DNA from: Betaproteobacteria bacterium UBA6910
GTDB taxonomy: Bacteria; Pseudomonadota; Gammaproteobacteria; Burkholderiales; UBA6910
Assembly: GCA_002451065.1 (NCBI GenBank)
Contig: DKBC01000104.1
Span: 1-8,828, forward strand
Direction of reading: 5' to 3'
DNA length: 8,828 nt
The notes under the pieces were generated by a model. It was not told the origin of the DNA and made no database searches. It worked only from the letters and a program-made list of their open reading frames with translations. The position numbers and the translations under genes are program-made. Of the stretch, positions 1-5,576 are shown in pieces; position 1 is the stretch's first letter; each line of letters begins with the position of its first letter.

Positions 1-159
1 GACCTTGCGCAGAACGCGCAGGCCAAGGGGCATCCACGTGTACAGGCCGCTGCCCAAGCGACGGATCAGCCCGGCGCGCATCATCAGCTTGTGGCTGGTG
101 GTTTCCGCCTCCGTGGGCGCTTCCTTCAGGGTGGCGATGAAGAATTGCGATACGCGCAT
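1..159 (-). CDS. proS: Prolyl-tRNA synthetase, N-terminal fragment
   Basis: Charges tRNA-Pro with proline in the cytosol. Only the first 53 codons lie in the window; the gene runs off the left edge in frame. The translation begins [19 protein letters not shown] and continues through an ISPHKLM-like segment ([12 protein letters not shown]) and [17 protein letters not shown]. This is the conserved start of bacterial-type ProS, where the class II motif 1 region begins. The ATG at 159 is chosen because the family protein starts at this MR-S-F sequence. Only a weak GGA lies upstream as a possible ribosome site. It follows the WD40 lipoprotein gene on the same strand after 24 bases, so the two may be co-transcribed. 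Identification is firm; nothing can be said about the missing part. Confidence 0.93.
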   Translation of the reverse strand, partial: MRVSQFFIATLKEAPTEAETTSHKLMMRAGLIRRLGSGLYTWMPLGLRVLRKV

Positions 160-183
160 CGCGTTCGATCCAGTGGTGGGAGG

Positions 184-1152
184 TCAGGGGGAAAGAGCGC
201 CGCGGGAGGAAGCCTGGCCTCGCAGGTCATATAATCGAATACTTTCGTCATCGGAGGCCGATGCCATATGTCGCCCATCGGGACTGAAACGGATCATCGC
301 GCCGCACAGTTCGTGGGCTTGGTAGCGGCGCTCCACCGTGAGATGCTCCCGGTCCCAGATCCGGATCGCGGAGTCGGTGTGGCGCCCTAGGCTTACGAGC
401 TGGCGCCCGTCCGGGCTGACATCTACCGAATTGAGCAGTCCGGTGTGGTCGGTCACGATGCTCTGAAGCTCGCCGTCCGCCACGTTCCAGACCAGAAGCC
501 GGAACCAAGCACCGGCAAAAATCTGCCTCCCGTCCGGGCTGAAACGGAGGTCGTGCGCGACCGGCCCTTTGGTCTGCAAGTCCCGCAGCCACTGCGGTTC
601 CGGGCCAAACAAGGCGACCCGGCCGGAATCGGTTGCCACCGCCAGGAGGTTGCCATGAAGAGCGACGGCAATGATGGGAGCCCCGACGCTTGCCTCGCCC
701 ACGGGCTGGAGCGATGGGAAGCGCCAGGCCCGCAGGACGCCGTCGCGGTGCCCGGTGAATGCCTGGCGCTCGTCGCTCGCGATGGCAGCGACCGGTAACG
801 TGGCTTGCCGGGCCAGGGGCCTGCGGTTGTCCACGTCCCAGACAACCAGATTCCCGTCGTCTCCCGCGCTGATCAGGTGAGCGTCGGACACAAAGGCGAT
901 GGCCCGGACGCTGTCGTCGTGGGGCGGGAAGGAGTGCAGAAGCTTCGGCGGACTGACCTGCCAGAGGCGCAGGTCGCCGCGGTAGCCGCCGCTCGCCATC
1001 CGCGCGCCGTCTGGGCTGAAGGCAATTGCAGTGGCGCCAAACGTGTGGGCGTTCTGAAAAGTGTGTGCCGGGCGATCCGCAGGCGCCAGATTGCCGCAGG
1101 CGGCCAGAAGGGCTGCCGCTGCCCCCGCCAGTGTCTGGCAGAATCGGAACAT
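184..1152 (-). CDS. WD40-repeat (beta-propeller) lipoprotein
   Basis: A 322-residue protein that I recognise by fold but not by specific function. Residues 1-19 form a lipoprotein signal: a short basic start, a hydrophobic Ala/Leu run and the lipobox LLAAC, with Cys19 as the lipidation site. Gly at +2 rather than Asp suggests the outer membrane. From about residue 35 to 312 I count seven WD-type repeats, several with the FSPDG turn and a closing IRIWD-, VVWDV-, RLWQV- or RLYDL-like strand. Repeats 3 and 4 are the most divergent. Seven repeats would close a full propeller, so this is probably a periplasm-facing protein-interaction scaffold. No enzymatic domain is fused. The ATG at 1152 is preferred because it gives an intact lipobox; a weak GGAAG lies upstream. 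It is divergent from rppH and directly upstream of proS. Partner unknown. Confidence 0.88.
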   Translation of the reverse strand: MFRFCQTLAGAAAALLAACGNLAPADRPAHTFQNAHTFGATAIAFSPDGARMASGGYRGDLRLWQVSPPKLLHSFPPHDDSVRAIAFVSDAHLISAGDDGNLVVWDVDNRRPLARQATLPVAAIASDERQAFTGHRDGVLRAWRFPSLQPVGEASVGAPIIAVALHGNLLAVATDSGRVALFGPEPQWLRDLQTKGPVAHDLRFSPDGRQIFAGAWFRLLVWNVADGELQSIVTDHTGLLNSVDVSPDGRQLVSLGRHTDSAIRIWDREHLTVERRYQAHELCGAMIRFSPDGRHMASASDDESIRLYDLRGQASSRGALSP

Positions 1153-1191
1153 TGCTTCTACTTCCCATGAAAATGTGGAAAAATTGCTGCA

Positions 1192-1220
1192 ATTCTAACG
1201 AATTGGCGGGTGATTGCCAT
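1192..1220 (-). promoter_or_regulatory. Possible sigma-70 promoter for the WD40 lipoprotein gene
   Basis: Read on the minus strand, ATGGCA (1220-1215, four of six matches to the -35 consensus) is followed after 17 bases by TAGAAT (1197-1192, five of six matches to the -10). It points at the lipoprotein gene, whose start lies about 40 bases downstream. The -35 would overlap the rppH start codon. Spacing is ideal, but the -35 is only moderate, so this is tentative. Confidence 0.3.
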
Positions 1221-1758
1221 GATTGATCGCGACGGATATCGCCCGAACGTCGGAATCATCCTTATCAACTGGAAGAATGAGGTTTTTTGGGGCAAGCGCG
1301 TCAACCAGCATTCCTGGCAGTTTCCCCAGGGAGGCATTAAGTCGGGAGAGACTCCGGAGCAGGCCATGTACCGGGAATTGCGTGAGGAGGTGGGTCTCGA
1401 GCCGGCGCATGTGCAGATCCTTGGTCGGACCCGGGGGTGGTTGCGCTATGAGGTTCCCCCACAGTGGATCCGGCGTGAGTGGCGGGGCAACTACAGGGGC
1501 CAGAAACAGATCTGGTATCTGCTGCGCTTGGTCGGCCGCGACAGCGACGTGTCGCTGCGCGCTTCCGATCATCCGGAGTTCGATGCCTGGCGCTGGAGCG
1601 GCTACTGGATACCGCTTGAGAGCGTGATTGAGTTCAAGCGCGAGGTGTATCGCCTCGCGCTATCTGAACTGGAGCGCTTCCTGCCGCGCAACGGCGGTCG
1701 TCACCGCACCCCGTTTCGGGCGGGGCACCGGCGTCGGAGCACTGGACACGCAGGTTAA
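1219..1758 (+). CDS. rppH: RNA pyrophosphohydrolase RppH (NudH), Nudix hydrolase
   Basis: Removes pyrophosphate from the 5' triphosphate of mRNAs, which exposes a monophosphate end and starts RNase E-dependent decay; cytosolic. The 179-residue protein opens with [17 protein letters not shown], almost the same as E. coli RppH. It carries a complete Nudix box at residues 38-60 (G38, E44, R52-E53, E56-E57, G59), with the metal-binding glutamates present, preceded by the [10 protein letters not shown] signature. The [11 protein letters not shown] and PEFDAWRW segments also match the family. The C-terminus is a short basic tail. The ATG at 1219 is chosen over an in-frame GTG at 1210 because the family begins [11 protein letters not shown]. 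The GGCGGG just upstream is only a weak ribosome site. The gene is divergent from the WD40 gene; the CBS gene follows after 80 bases. Confidence 0.96.
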   Translation: MIDRDGYRPNVGIILINWKNEVFWGKRVNQHSWQFPQGGIKSGETPEQAMYRELREEVGLEPAHVQILGRTRGWLRYEVPPQWIRREWRGNYRGQKQIWYLLRLVGRDSDVSLRASDHPEFDAWRWSGYWIPLESVIEFKREVYRLALSELERFLPRNGGRHRTPFRAGHRRRSTGHAG

Positions 1759-1838
1759 CGCGCCGTGGTACGGGATGTTCCAGAAGTCGTTGCGTGGTGC
1801 ACATTCCCGCGAGGATCGATAATTCAAGGAGTGAGTCG

Positions 1839-2432
1839 ATGGACCGTACTTATCCGCCCCTGAAAGCGGCTTTTCTGGAACCAGGCGCCGGCTACGTGAC
1901 GCCCGCGCACGCACTCCCGGCGCGGGTCCGCATGGAAAGCCCGGCGATCGAGGTGATGACCGATCTCCGGCTGGTGGCCCCTGTAACCATCGATCCCCAC
2001 GAGACCATTGACGCGGCGAATACGCGGATGATCGTGAACCGGGTCCGCCTGCTACTGGTGACGGGCGTCGATGGGCGCGTGGTTGGCCTTTTCACCGCCA
2101 CCGACTTTCTCGGCGAAAAGCCCATGCAGTTCATCCAGCATCACGGCGGCACGCACGGCGAGATCCTGGTCAAGGACATTATGACGCCCCAGGCGCATCT
2201 GGAGGTGCTCAGTCTCGCCGACGTGCTCGCGGCCAAGGTAGGTCATGTGGTGGAGACATTGCGCGCCCGGGGCCGGCAGCACGCGCTGGTGGTGGACGCG
2301 GACGAGGACCGGCGGCAGCGCGTGCGCGGGATATTTTCCGTAACCCAGATTGCGCGCCAGCTCGGAATTCAAATACAGACCCAGGAAATCGTTCGCACCT
2401 TCGCGGAGATCGAGGGCCTTTTGTCCCATTAA
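1839..2432 (+). CDS. Two-CBS-domain protein
   Basis: A 197-residue soluble protein made almost entirely of a CBS pair (Bateman module). The first CBS runs from about residue 36 to 92 and the second from about 109 to 176. Each ends with the hallmark ligand-contact motif, GLFTATD at 83-89 and GIFSVTQ at 164-170. VMTD (39-42) and IMTP (114-117) mark the entry to each repeat. CBS pairs usually bind adenine nucleotides, S-adenosylmethionine or NAD-type ligands; which one applies here is not visible. There is no fused effector domain and no membrane segment, so it may act on a partner protein. The ATG at 1839 has a strong AAGGAG (1826-1831) seven bases upstream and is preferred over an ATG at 1794. 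It sits between rppH and the rubrerythrin promoter; a link to the oxidative-stress genes is only positional. Confidence 0.88.
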   Translation: MDRTYPPLKAAFLEPGAGYVTPAHALPARVRMESPAIEVMTDLRLVAPVTIDPHETIDAANTRMIVNRVRLLLVTGVDGRVVGLFTATDFLGEKPMQFIQHHGGTHGEILVKDIMTPQAHLEVLSLADVLAAKVGHVVETLRARGRQHALVVDADEDRRQRVRGIFSVTQIARQLGIQIQTQEIVRTFAEIEGLLSH

Positions 2433-2467
2433 CGCCGGTGTGCTCCTACGCTCCTGGTGTCCTTTCG

Positions 2468-2496
2468 TTGACAGAGAAGGGGCGTTGCGCAATAAT
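2468..2496 (+). promoter_or_regulatory. Sigma-70 promoter of the rubrerythrin operon
   Basis: A perfect -35 hexamer TTGACA (2468-2473), a 17-base spacer, then AATAAT (2491-2496), five of six matches to the -10. Transcription would begin near 2503, leaving a leader of about 95 bases before the rubrerythrin ATG. This is the best promoter match I found in the window. The spacer contains the 8-base palindrome TTGCGCAA (2485-2492), which runs into the -10. Confidence 0.75.
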
Positions 2497-2510
2497 TAGA
2501 CCAAGTCTAA
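2496..2510 (+). promoter_or_regulatory. Palindromic operator over the rubrerythrin transcription start
   Basis: TTAGAC-CAA-GTCTAA is a perfect 6-3-6 inverted repeat. Its first base is the last base of the -10 hexamer, and its centre (2503) coincides with the predicted start of transcription. A dimeric regulator bound here would block initiation, so repression relieved by oxidant or by a metal or cluster signal is likely. The motif does not match the Fur, FNR, OxyR or E. coli IscR consensus that I know. Rrf2-type or PerR-like regulators are possible candidates but unproven, and no regulator gene lies in the window. Confidence 0.6.
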
Positions 2511-2585
2511 AAAAATGCGTTTCTGACTGTTTATTATTCTTTTTGCTATTGCAATACGCGCTGTGGTTAATTTTGTTTCTCAACC

Positions 2586-2591
2586 AAGGAG
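2586..2591 (+). promoter_or_regulatory. Strong ribosome binding site of the rubrerythrin gene
   Basis: AAGGAG lies six bases before the ATG at 2598, next to a U-rich, AT-rich leader that stands out from the GC-rich surroundings. Together these favour high translation. It also fixes the start codon. Confidence 0.8.
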
Positions 2592-2597
2592 AAGACG

Positions 2598-3017
2598 ATG
2601 CAACTTAAAGGTTCCAAGACCCACGACAATCTGAAAGCCGCTTTTGCGGGTGAGTCCCAAGCCAACCGTCGCTATTTGTACTTTGCCGCCAAGGCCGACG
2701 TCGAGGGTCAAAACGACGTGGCCGCTCTTTTCCGGTCGACGGCCGAGGGTGAGACCGGGCATGCCCATGGCCACTTGGAGTATCTGGAGCAATGCGGGGA
2801 TCCGGCAACCGGATTGCCCTTCGGTGGGTCGCGGGACAACCTGAAGGCCGCAGTTGCGGGCGAGACCCATGAGTACACGGACATGTACCCCGGCATGGCC
2901 AAGCAGGCCCGTTCCGAGGGTTTCGACGAAATCGCCGACTGGTTCGAGACCCTCGCGAAGGCCGAGCGGTCCCACGCGAACCGCTTCCAAAAGGCGTTGG
3001 ACAGCCTCGCAGACTGA
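2598..3017 (+). CDS. Rubrerythrin-family diiron protein lacking the rubredoxin domain
   Basis: A 139-residue ferritin-like four-helix protein expected to reduce hydrogen peroxide to water at a non-haem diiron centre in the cytosol. The likely ligands are all present: E19, E52 and H55 in ExxH, E89 and E92, E123 and H126 in ExxH. This is the full rubrerythrin set, including the extra glutamate (E89) that distinguishes it from ferritins. The two halves repeat each other: [11 protein letters not shown] near residue 10 and [11 protein letters not shown] near 80. The C-terminal rubredoxin domain with Cys4 iron found in classical rubrerythrins is absent, and the only cysteine is C66. It resembles sulerythrin-type short forms and must receive electrons from another protein, plausibly the iron-sulfur protein encoded next. 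First gene of the operon. Confidence 0.93.
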   Translation: MQLKGSKTHDNLKAAFAGESQANRRYLYFAAKADVEGQNDVAALFRSTAEGETGHAHGHLEYLEQCGDPATGLPFGGSRDNLKAAVAGETHEYTDMYPGMAKQARSEGFDEIADWFETLAKAERSHANRFQKALDSLAD

Positions 3018-3039
3018 GTCGAAGGGCCTGTAGCTTCCA

Positions 3040-3065
3040 AGATGGCGCGCTCCGGCGCGCCATCT
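3040..3065 (+). terminator. Strong intercistronic hairpin after the rubrerythrin gene
   Basis: AGATGGCGCGC, a TCCG loop, then GCGCGCCATCT form a perfect 11-bp stem beginning 22 bases after the rubrerythrin stop. It is followed only by CTTTC rather than a proper U-run. It may therefore act as a leaky terminator or as a 3'-end stabiliser, leaving more rubrerythrin mRNA than downstream message. The stem is directly visible; the function is inferred. Confidence 0.6.
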
Positions 3066-3099
3066 CTTTCAGCATTGCTCGGGATTTGGGGGAAACGTC

Positions 3100-4428
3100 A
3101 TGACCGTAAGAGAAGGGAGCCTGGAAGCACCTACCCGGCACGCCGTCGACTGGAAGTCGCCGGATTATTACGACGAAGGCAAGGTCTACGACGAAATGCA
3201 CCGGGTGTTTGACATCTGTCATGGCTGCCGGCGCTGCGTGAACCTGTGCAATGCGTTTCCCAGCCTGTTCGACCTTGTCGACAACGGATCCACCGGCGAG
3301 CTGGACGGCGTGGCAAAGGCGGATTACTGGAAGGTCGTGGACCAGTGCTACCTCTGCGACATGTGCTACATGACGAAGTGTCCTTACGTCCCTCCGCATC
3401 CGTGGAATTTGGATTTCCCGCACCTCATGTTGCGGGCCAAGGCGGTGAAATTCAGAAAGGGCGAAACCAGCTTCCGCGACCGCTTGCTCTCGAGCACGGA
3501 CGCGCTCGGCAAGCTCGCCACGATTCCGGTCGTGGTACAGGCCGTGAACGCCTTCAACAAGGGGCGAGCTACCCGCAAGGTCATGGAAAGCGTGCTGGGC
3601 ATTGCGGCCGAGCGCAGGCTTCCGGACTATGCCGGCAGGAAGTTCCGTTCGGCTGCGCGCCCCAAGTCCGATTTGCCGGCCAAGGACGGTGAGCGCACGC
3701 CGGGCAAGGTGGCGATCTATTCCACCTGCTACGTGAATTACAACGAACCCGGCATCGGCTTGGACCTTATCAAAATCCTCGAGCATAACGACGTTCCGGT
3801 CCGCCTGTTGGAGAAGGAGGCTTGCTGTGGCATGCCCAAACTCGAACTGGGCGACCTCGATGCCGTGGAACGGCTCAAGAACACCAACATCCCCCAGTTG
3901 GCGAAGGTGGCCAGAGAGGGCTACGCGATTCTGACCGCGATTCCCTCCTGCACCCTTATGTACAAGTCGGAGCTTCCGCTGCTGTTCCCGAACGACCCCG
4001 AGGTGAAGGCGGTGGCGGAAGCGATGTTCGACCCCTTCGAATATCTGGTACTGCGTAACAAGGACAGGCTGCTGAAGACCGATTTCAAGCAGCCCCTGGG
4101 CAAGGTCTCCTACCATATCGCCTGCCATCTTCGGGTTCAGAACATGGGCCGCAAGACCGAGGAGATGCTCAAGCTGGTTCCCGGCACCACTGTGAATACG
4201 GTGGAGCGCTGCTCCGGCCATGACGGCACCTGGGGCGTCAAGACAGAGTATTTCAAGGATTCCATGAAGATTGGACGCCCGGTGTTCCGCCAGATGGCCA
4301 ACGGGGAGCCGGATTACATCAGTTCCGATTGCGCCATTGCCGGCCGACATATCCAGCAGGGGATGGGTGATGGCCGGGCGCAGAAGCAGCACCCCATCAC
4401 CCTGATCAGGATGGCCTACGGTTTATGA
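3100..4428 (+). CDS. Heterodisulfide reductase-like (HdrD/GlpC-type) iron-sulfur protein
   Basis: A 442-residue soluble electron-transfer protein. The N-terminus has two cysteine-rich cluster motifs: C40-x2-C43-x2-C46-x3-C50, and C83-x2-C86-x2-C89-x4-C94-P, followed by YVPPHPW. Two CCG-type modules follow. The first looks intact: C210, C242-C243-G244 and C284. The second is degraded: C342, then C371-S372-G373 in place of CCG, and C411 without a CxxC partner. The layout matches GlpC/HdrD-like subunits, which pass electrons between quinone or thiol donors and an acceptor. No membrane helix or flavin domain is seen. I recognise the family as a regular neighbour of rubrerythrin and DUF3501, so it is probably the electron donor to the diiron protein. 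The ATG at 3100 is preceded by GGGGGA. Only 13 bases separate it from the DUF3501 gene. Confidence 0.9.
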   Translation: MTVREGSLEAPTRHAVDWKSPDYYDEGKVYDEMHRVFDICHGCRRCVNLCNAFPSLFDLVDNGSTGELDGVAKADYWKVVDQCYLCDMCYMTKCPYVPPHPWNLDFPHLMLRAKAVKFRKGETSFRDRLLSSTDALGKLATIPVVVQAVNAFNKGRATRKVMESVLGIAAERRLPDYAGRKFRSAARPKSDLPAKDGERTPGKVAIYSTCYVNYNEPGIGLDLIKILEHNDVPVRLLEKEACCGMPKLELGDLDAVERLKNTNIPQLAKVAREGYAILTAIPSCTLMYKSELPLLFPNDPEVKAVAEAMFDPFEYLVLRNKDRLLKTDFKQPLGKVSYHIACHLRVQNMGRKTEEMLKLVPGTTVNTVERCSGHDGTWGVKTEYFKDSMKIGRPVFRQMANGEPDYISSDCAIAGRHIQQGMGDGRAQKQHPITLIRMAYGL

Positions 4429-4435
4429 AAGGAGG
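4429..4435 (+). promoter_or_regulatory. Ribosome binding site of the DUF3501 gene
   Basis: AAGGAGG starts directly after the stop codon (TGA, 4426-4428) of the iron-sulfur protein gene and lies six bases before ATG 4442. This arrangement implies that the two proteins are translated in step. Confidence 0.8.
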
Positions 4436-4441
4436 GACTCT

Positions 4442-5029
4442 ATGATGCCCCATATCACCCGCGACACCTTGATGACGCTCGAGGCCTACGCCAAGGTGCG
4501 GCCCGAGTTTCGGGCCAAAGTCATGGCCCACAAAAAAAATCGTACGATTCATGTCGGTCCCGATGTCACCCTGATTTTTGAAGACGAACTCACGATGCGC
4601 TACCAAGTTCAGGAGATGCTGCGCGCGGAGCGCATATTCGAGGAGGAGGGCATAGAGGAGGAATTGTCCGCCTACAATCCCCTGGTGCCGGACGGGAGCA
4701 ACTGGAAGGCCACGATGATGATCGAATACCCGGATCCCGGAGTGCGGGCGGCCAAGCTCGGGGAGTTGATCGGCATCGAGGACAGGACCTGGGTCCGGAT
4801 CAAGGGTTTCGATCCGGTTTATGCAATCGCTGACGAAGACTTGGAGCGGGAGACGGAGGAGAAGACCTCGTCGGTGCATTTTCTCCGATTTGAACTGTCG
4901 TCCAGTATGGTAGCTGCCCTCAAAGGTGGCGCTGGGCTCTCCGTCGGGGTTGATCACCCGAAGTACCGTCACGAAATAGCTCCCGTTCCGGAAGAAATAC
5001 GCGCCTCGTTGATCTCGGACCTGGCCTGA
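4442..5029 (+). CDS. DUF3501 family protein
   Basis: A 195-residue soluble protein that I recognise as DUF3501; its biochemical role is not established. Features visible are the N-terminal ITRDTLMTLEAY, a basic AHKKNRTIHVG segment, the conserved FEDELTMRYQVQEMLRAE helix and an acidic EEEGIEEEL stretch. The central part is YNPLVPDGSNWKATMMIEYP, followed by VHFLRFEL near residue 144. No cysteine is present, so it does not carry a cysteine-ligated cluster itself. There is no signal peptide. It occurs next to rubrerythrin and HdrD-like genes in many genomes (recalled, not checked), so it may be an assembly factor or structural partner of that redox pair. The ATG at 4442 is followed at once by a second ATG at 4445; the first has the better ribosome-site spacing, so the start is uncertain by one codon. 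Its stop is one base before the next gene. Confidence 0.88.
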   Translation: MMPHITRDTLMTLEAYAKVRPEFRAKVMAHKKNRTIHVGPDVTLIFEDELTMRYQVQEMLRAERIFEEEGIEEELSAYNPLVPDGSNWKATMMIEYPDPGVRAAKLGELIGIEDRTWVRIKGFDPVYAIADEDLERETEEKTSSVHFLRFELSSSMVAALKGGAGLSVGVDHPKYRHEIAPVPEEIRASLISDLA

Positions 5030-5030
5030 T

Positions 5031-5576
5031 ATGAGGCGACTGTGGCTCCTGCCATGCCTTTTGGCGGCAGCAGGGGCCATTGCCCAGTCGTTCGAGGAGG
5101 ATTTCGAAGGCGACAAGCCCTGGAAGGAAGTCGAGGCCAAGCTTCCACGATATCCGAAGCCGGAATCCTTGCTTTCCTTCCAGGTAAGCCCGGCCATTCC
5201 TCTGAGTTATTTCATAGACGCGGAGTCCATCATTCCGGGGCCAGACGGCGTGGTGCGCTATTCCCTGGTGGTTCGGTCTCCATCCGGCGCCGAGAATGTG
5301 ACCTTCGAGGGCATGCGCTGTACCACCCGGGAGCGCAAGCTCTATGCGTTTGGTCGCCCGGACAACACCTGGTCGCGGAACCGCCACGCCTTATGGGAGC
5401 CGATTACCGTCGGTGTCCGGCAGGCAGAGCATCGGCTCGTACTTTATAAGGAGTTCTTCTGTCCCGAAAAGGTCATGGTCAGCAGTCGGGACGAGGCCAT
5501 CAGGGCACTGCAGGACGGAATGCATCCGCGGGCTGCCGAGCGTTACCGCAGCGGCGGGGATGCGGGCGGCGACTGA
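5031..5576 (+). CDS. Secreted CNP1-like family protein
   Basis: A 181-residue protein with a Sec signal peptide: basic MRR, a Leu/Ala-rich core, and probable cleavage after AIA near residue 18. It is therefore periplasmic. The mature part matches the CNP1-like family that I know from Betaproteobacteria. Visible landmarks are FEEDFEGDKPWKEVEAKLP, the SLLSFQVSP segment, a YSLVVRSPSGAENVTFEGMRC stretch split around residue 90, and a late FFCPE. Two cysteines (near 92 and 144) could form a disulfide. Function unknown. The ATG at 5031 follows the DUF3501 stop after a single base and has no clear ribosome site of its own, so translation is probably coupled. Such genes usually neighbour proB or rppH, which suggests the redox genes were placed between rppH and this gene. 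Confidence 0.85.
   Translation: MRRLWLLPCLLAAAGAIAQSFEEDFEGDKPWKEVEAKLPRYPKPESLLSFQVSPAIPLSYFIDAESIIPGPDGVVRYSLVVRSPSGAENVTFEGMRCTTRERKLYAFGRPDNTWSRNRHALWEPITVGVRQAEHRLVLYKEFFCPEKVMVSSRDEAIRALQDGMHPRAAERYRSGGDAGGD

Noticed and set aside
1152..1180. TTGCTT as a -35 for rppH on the plus strand
   Set aside because: The hexamers at 16-18 bases downstream do not resemble a -10.
248..1192. A second long minus-strand frame overlapping the WD40 gene
   Set aside because: Its product is Arg/Pro/Gly-rich, as in frame-shifted GC-rich DNA. The alternative frame gives a lipobox and seven WD repeats.
1795..1823. GATAAT upstream of the CBS gene as a promoter -10
   Set aside because: The -10 is good, but the sequence 17 bases upstream (TGGTGC) is a poor -35, so I did not call it.
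2605..4392. A 595-codon open frame on the minus strand spanning the rubrerythrin and iron-sulfur genes
   Set aside because: It lies opposite two clearly recognised genes and crosses their intergenic hairpin. Its product shows no recognisable motif. Long antisense frames are expected in GC-rich coding DNA.
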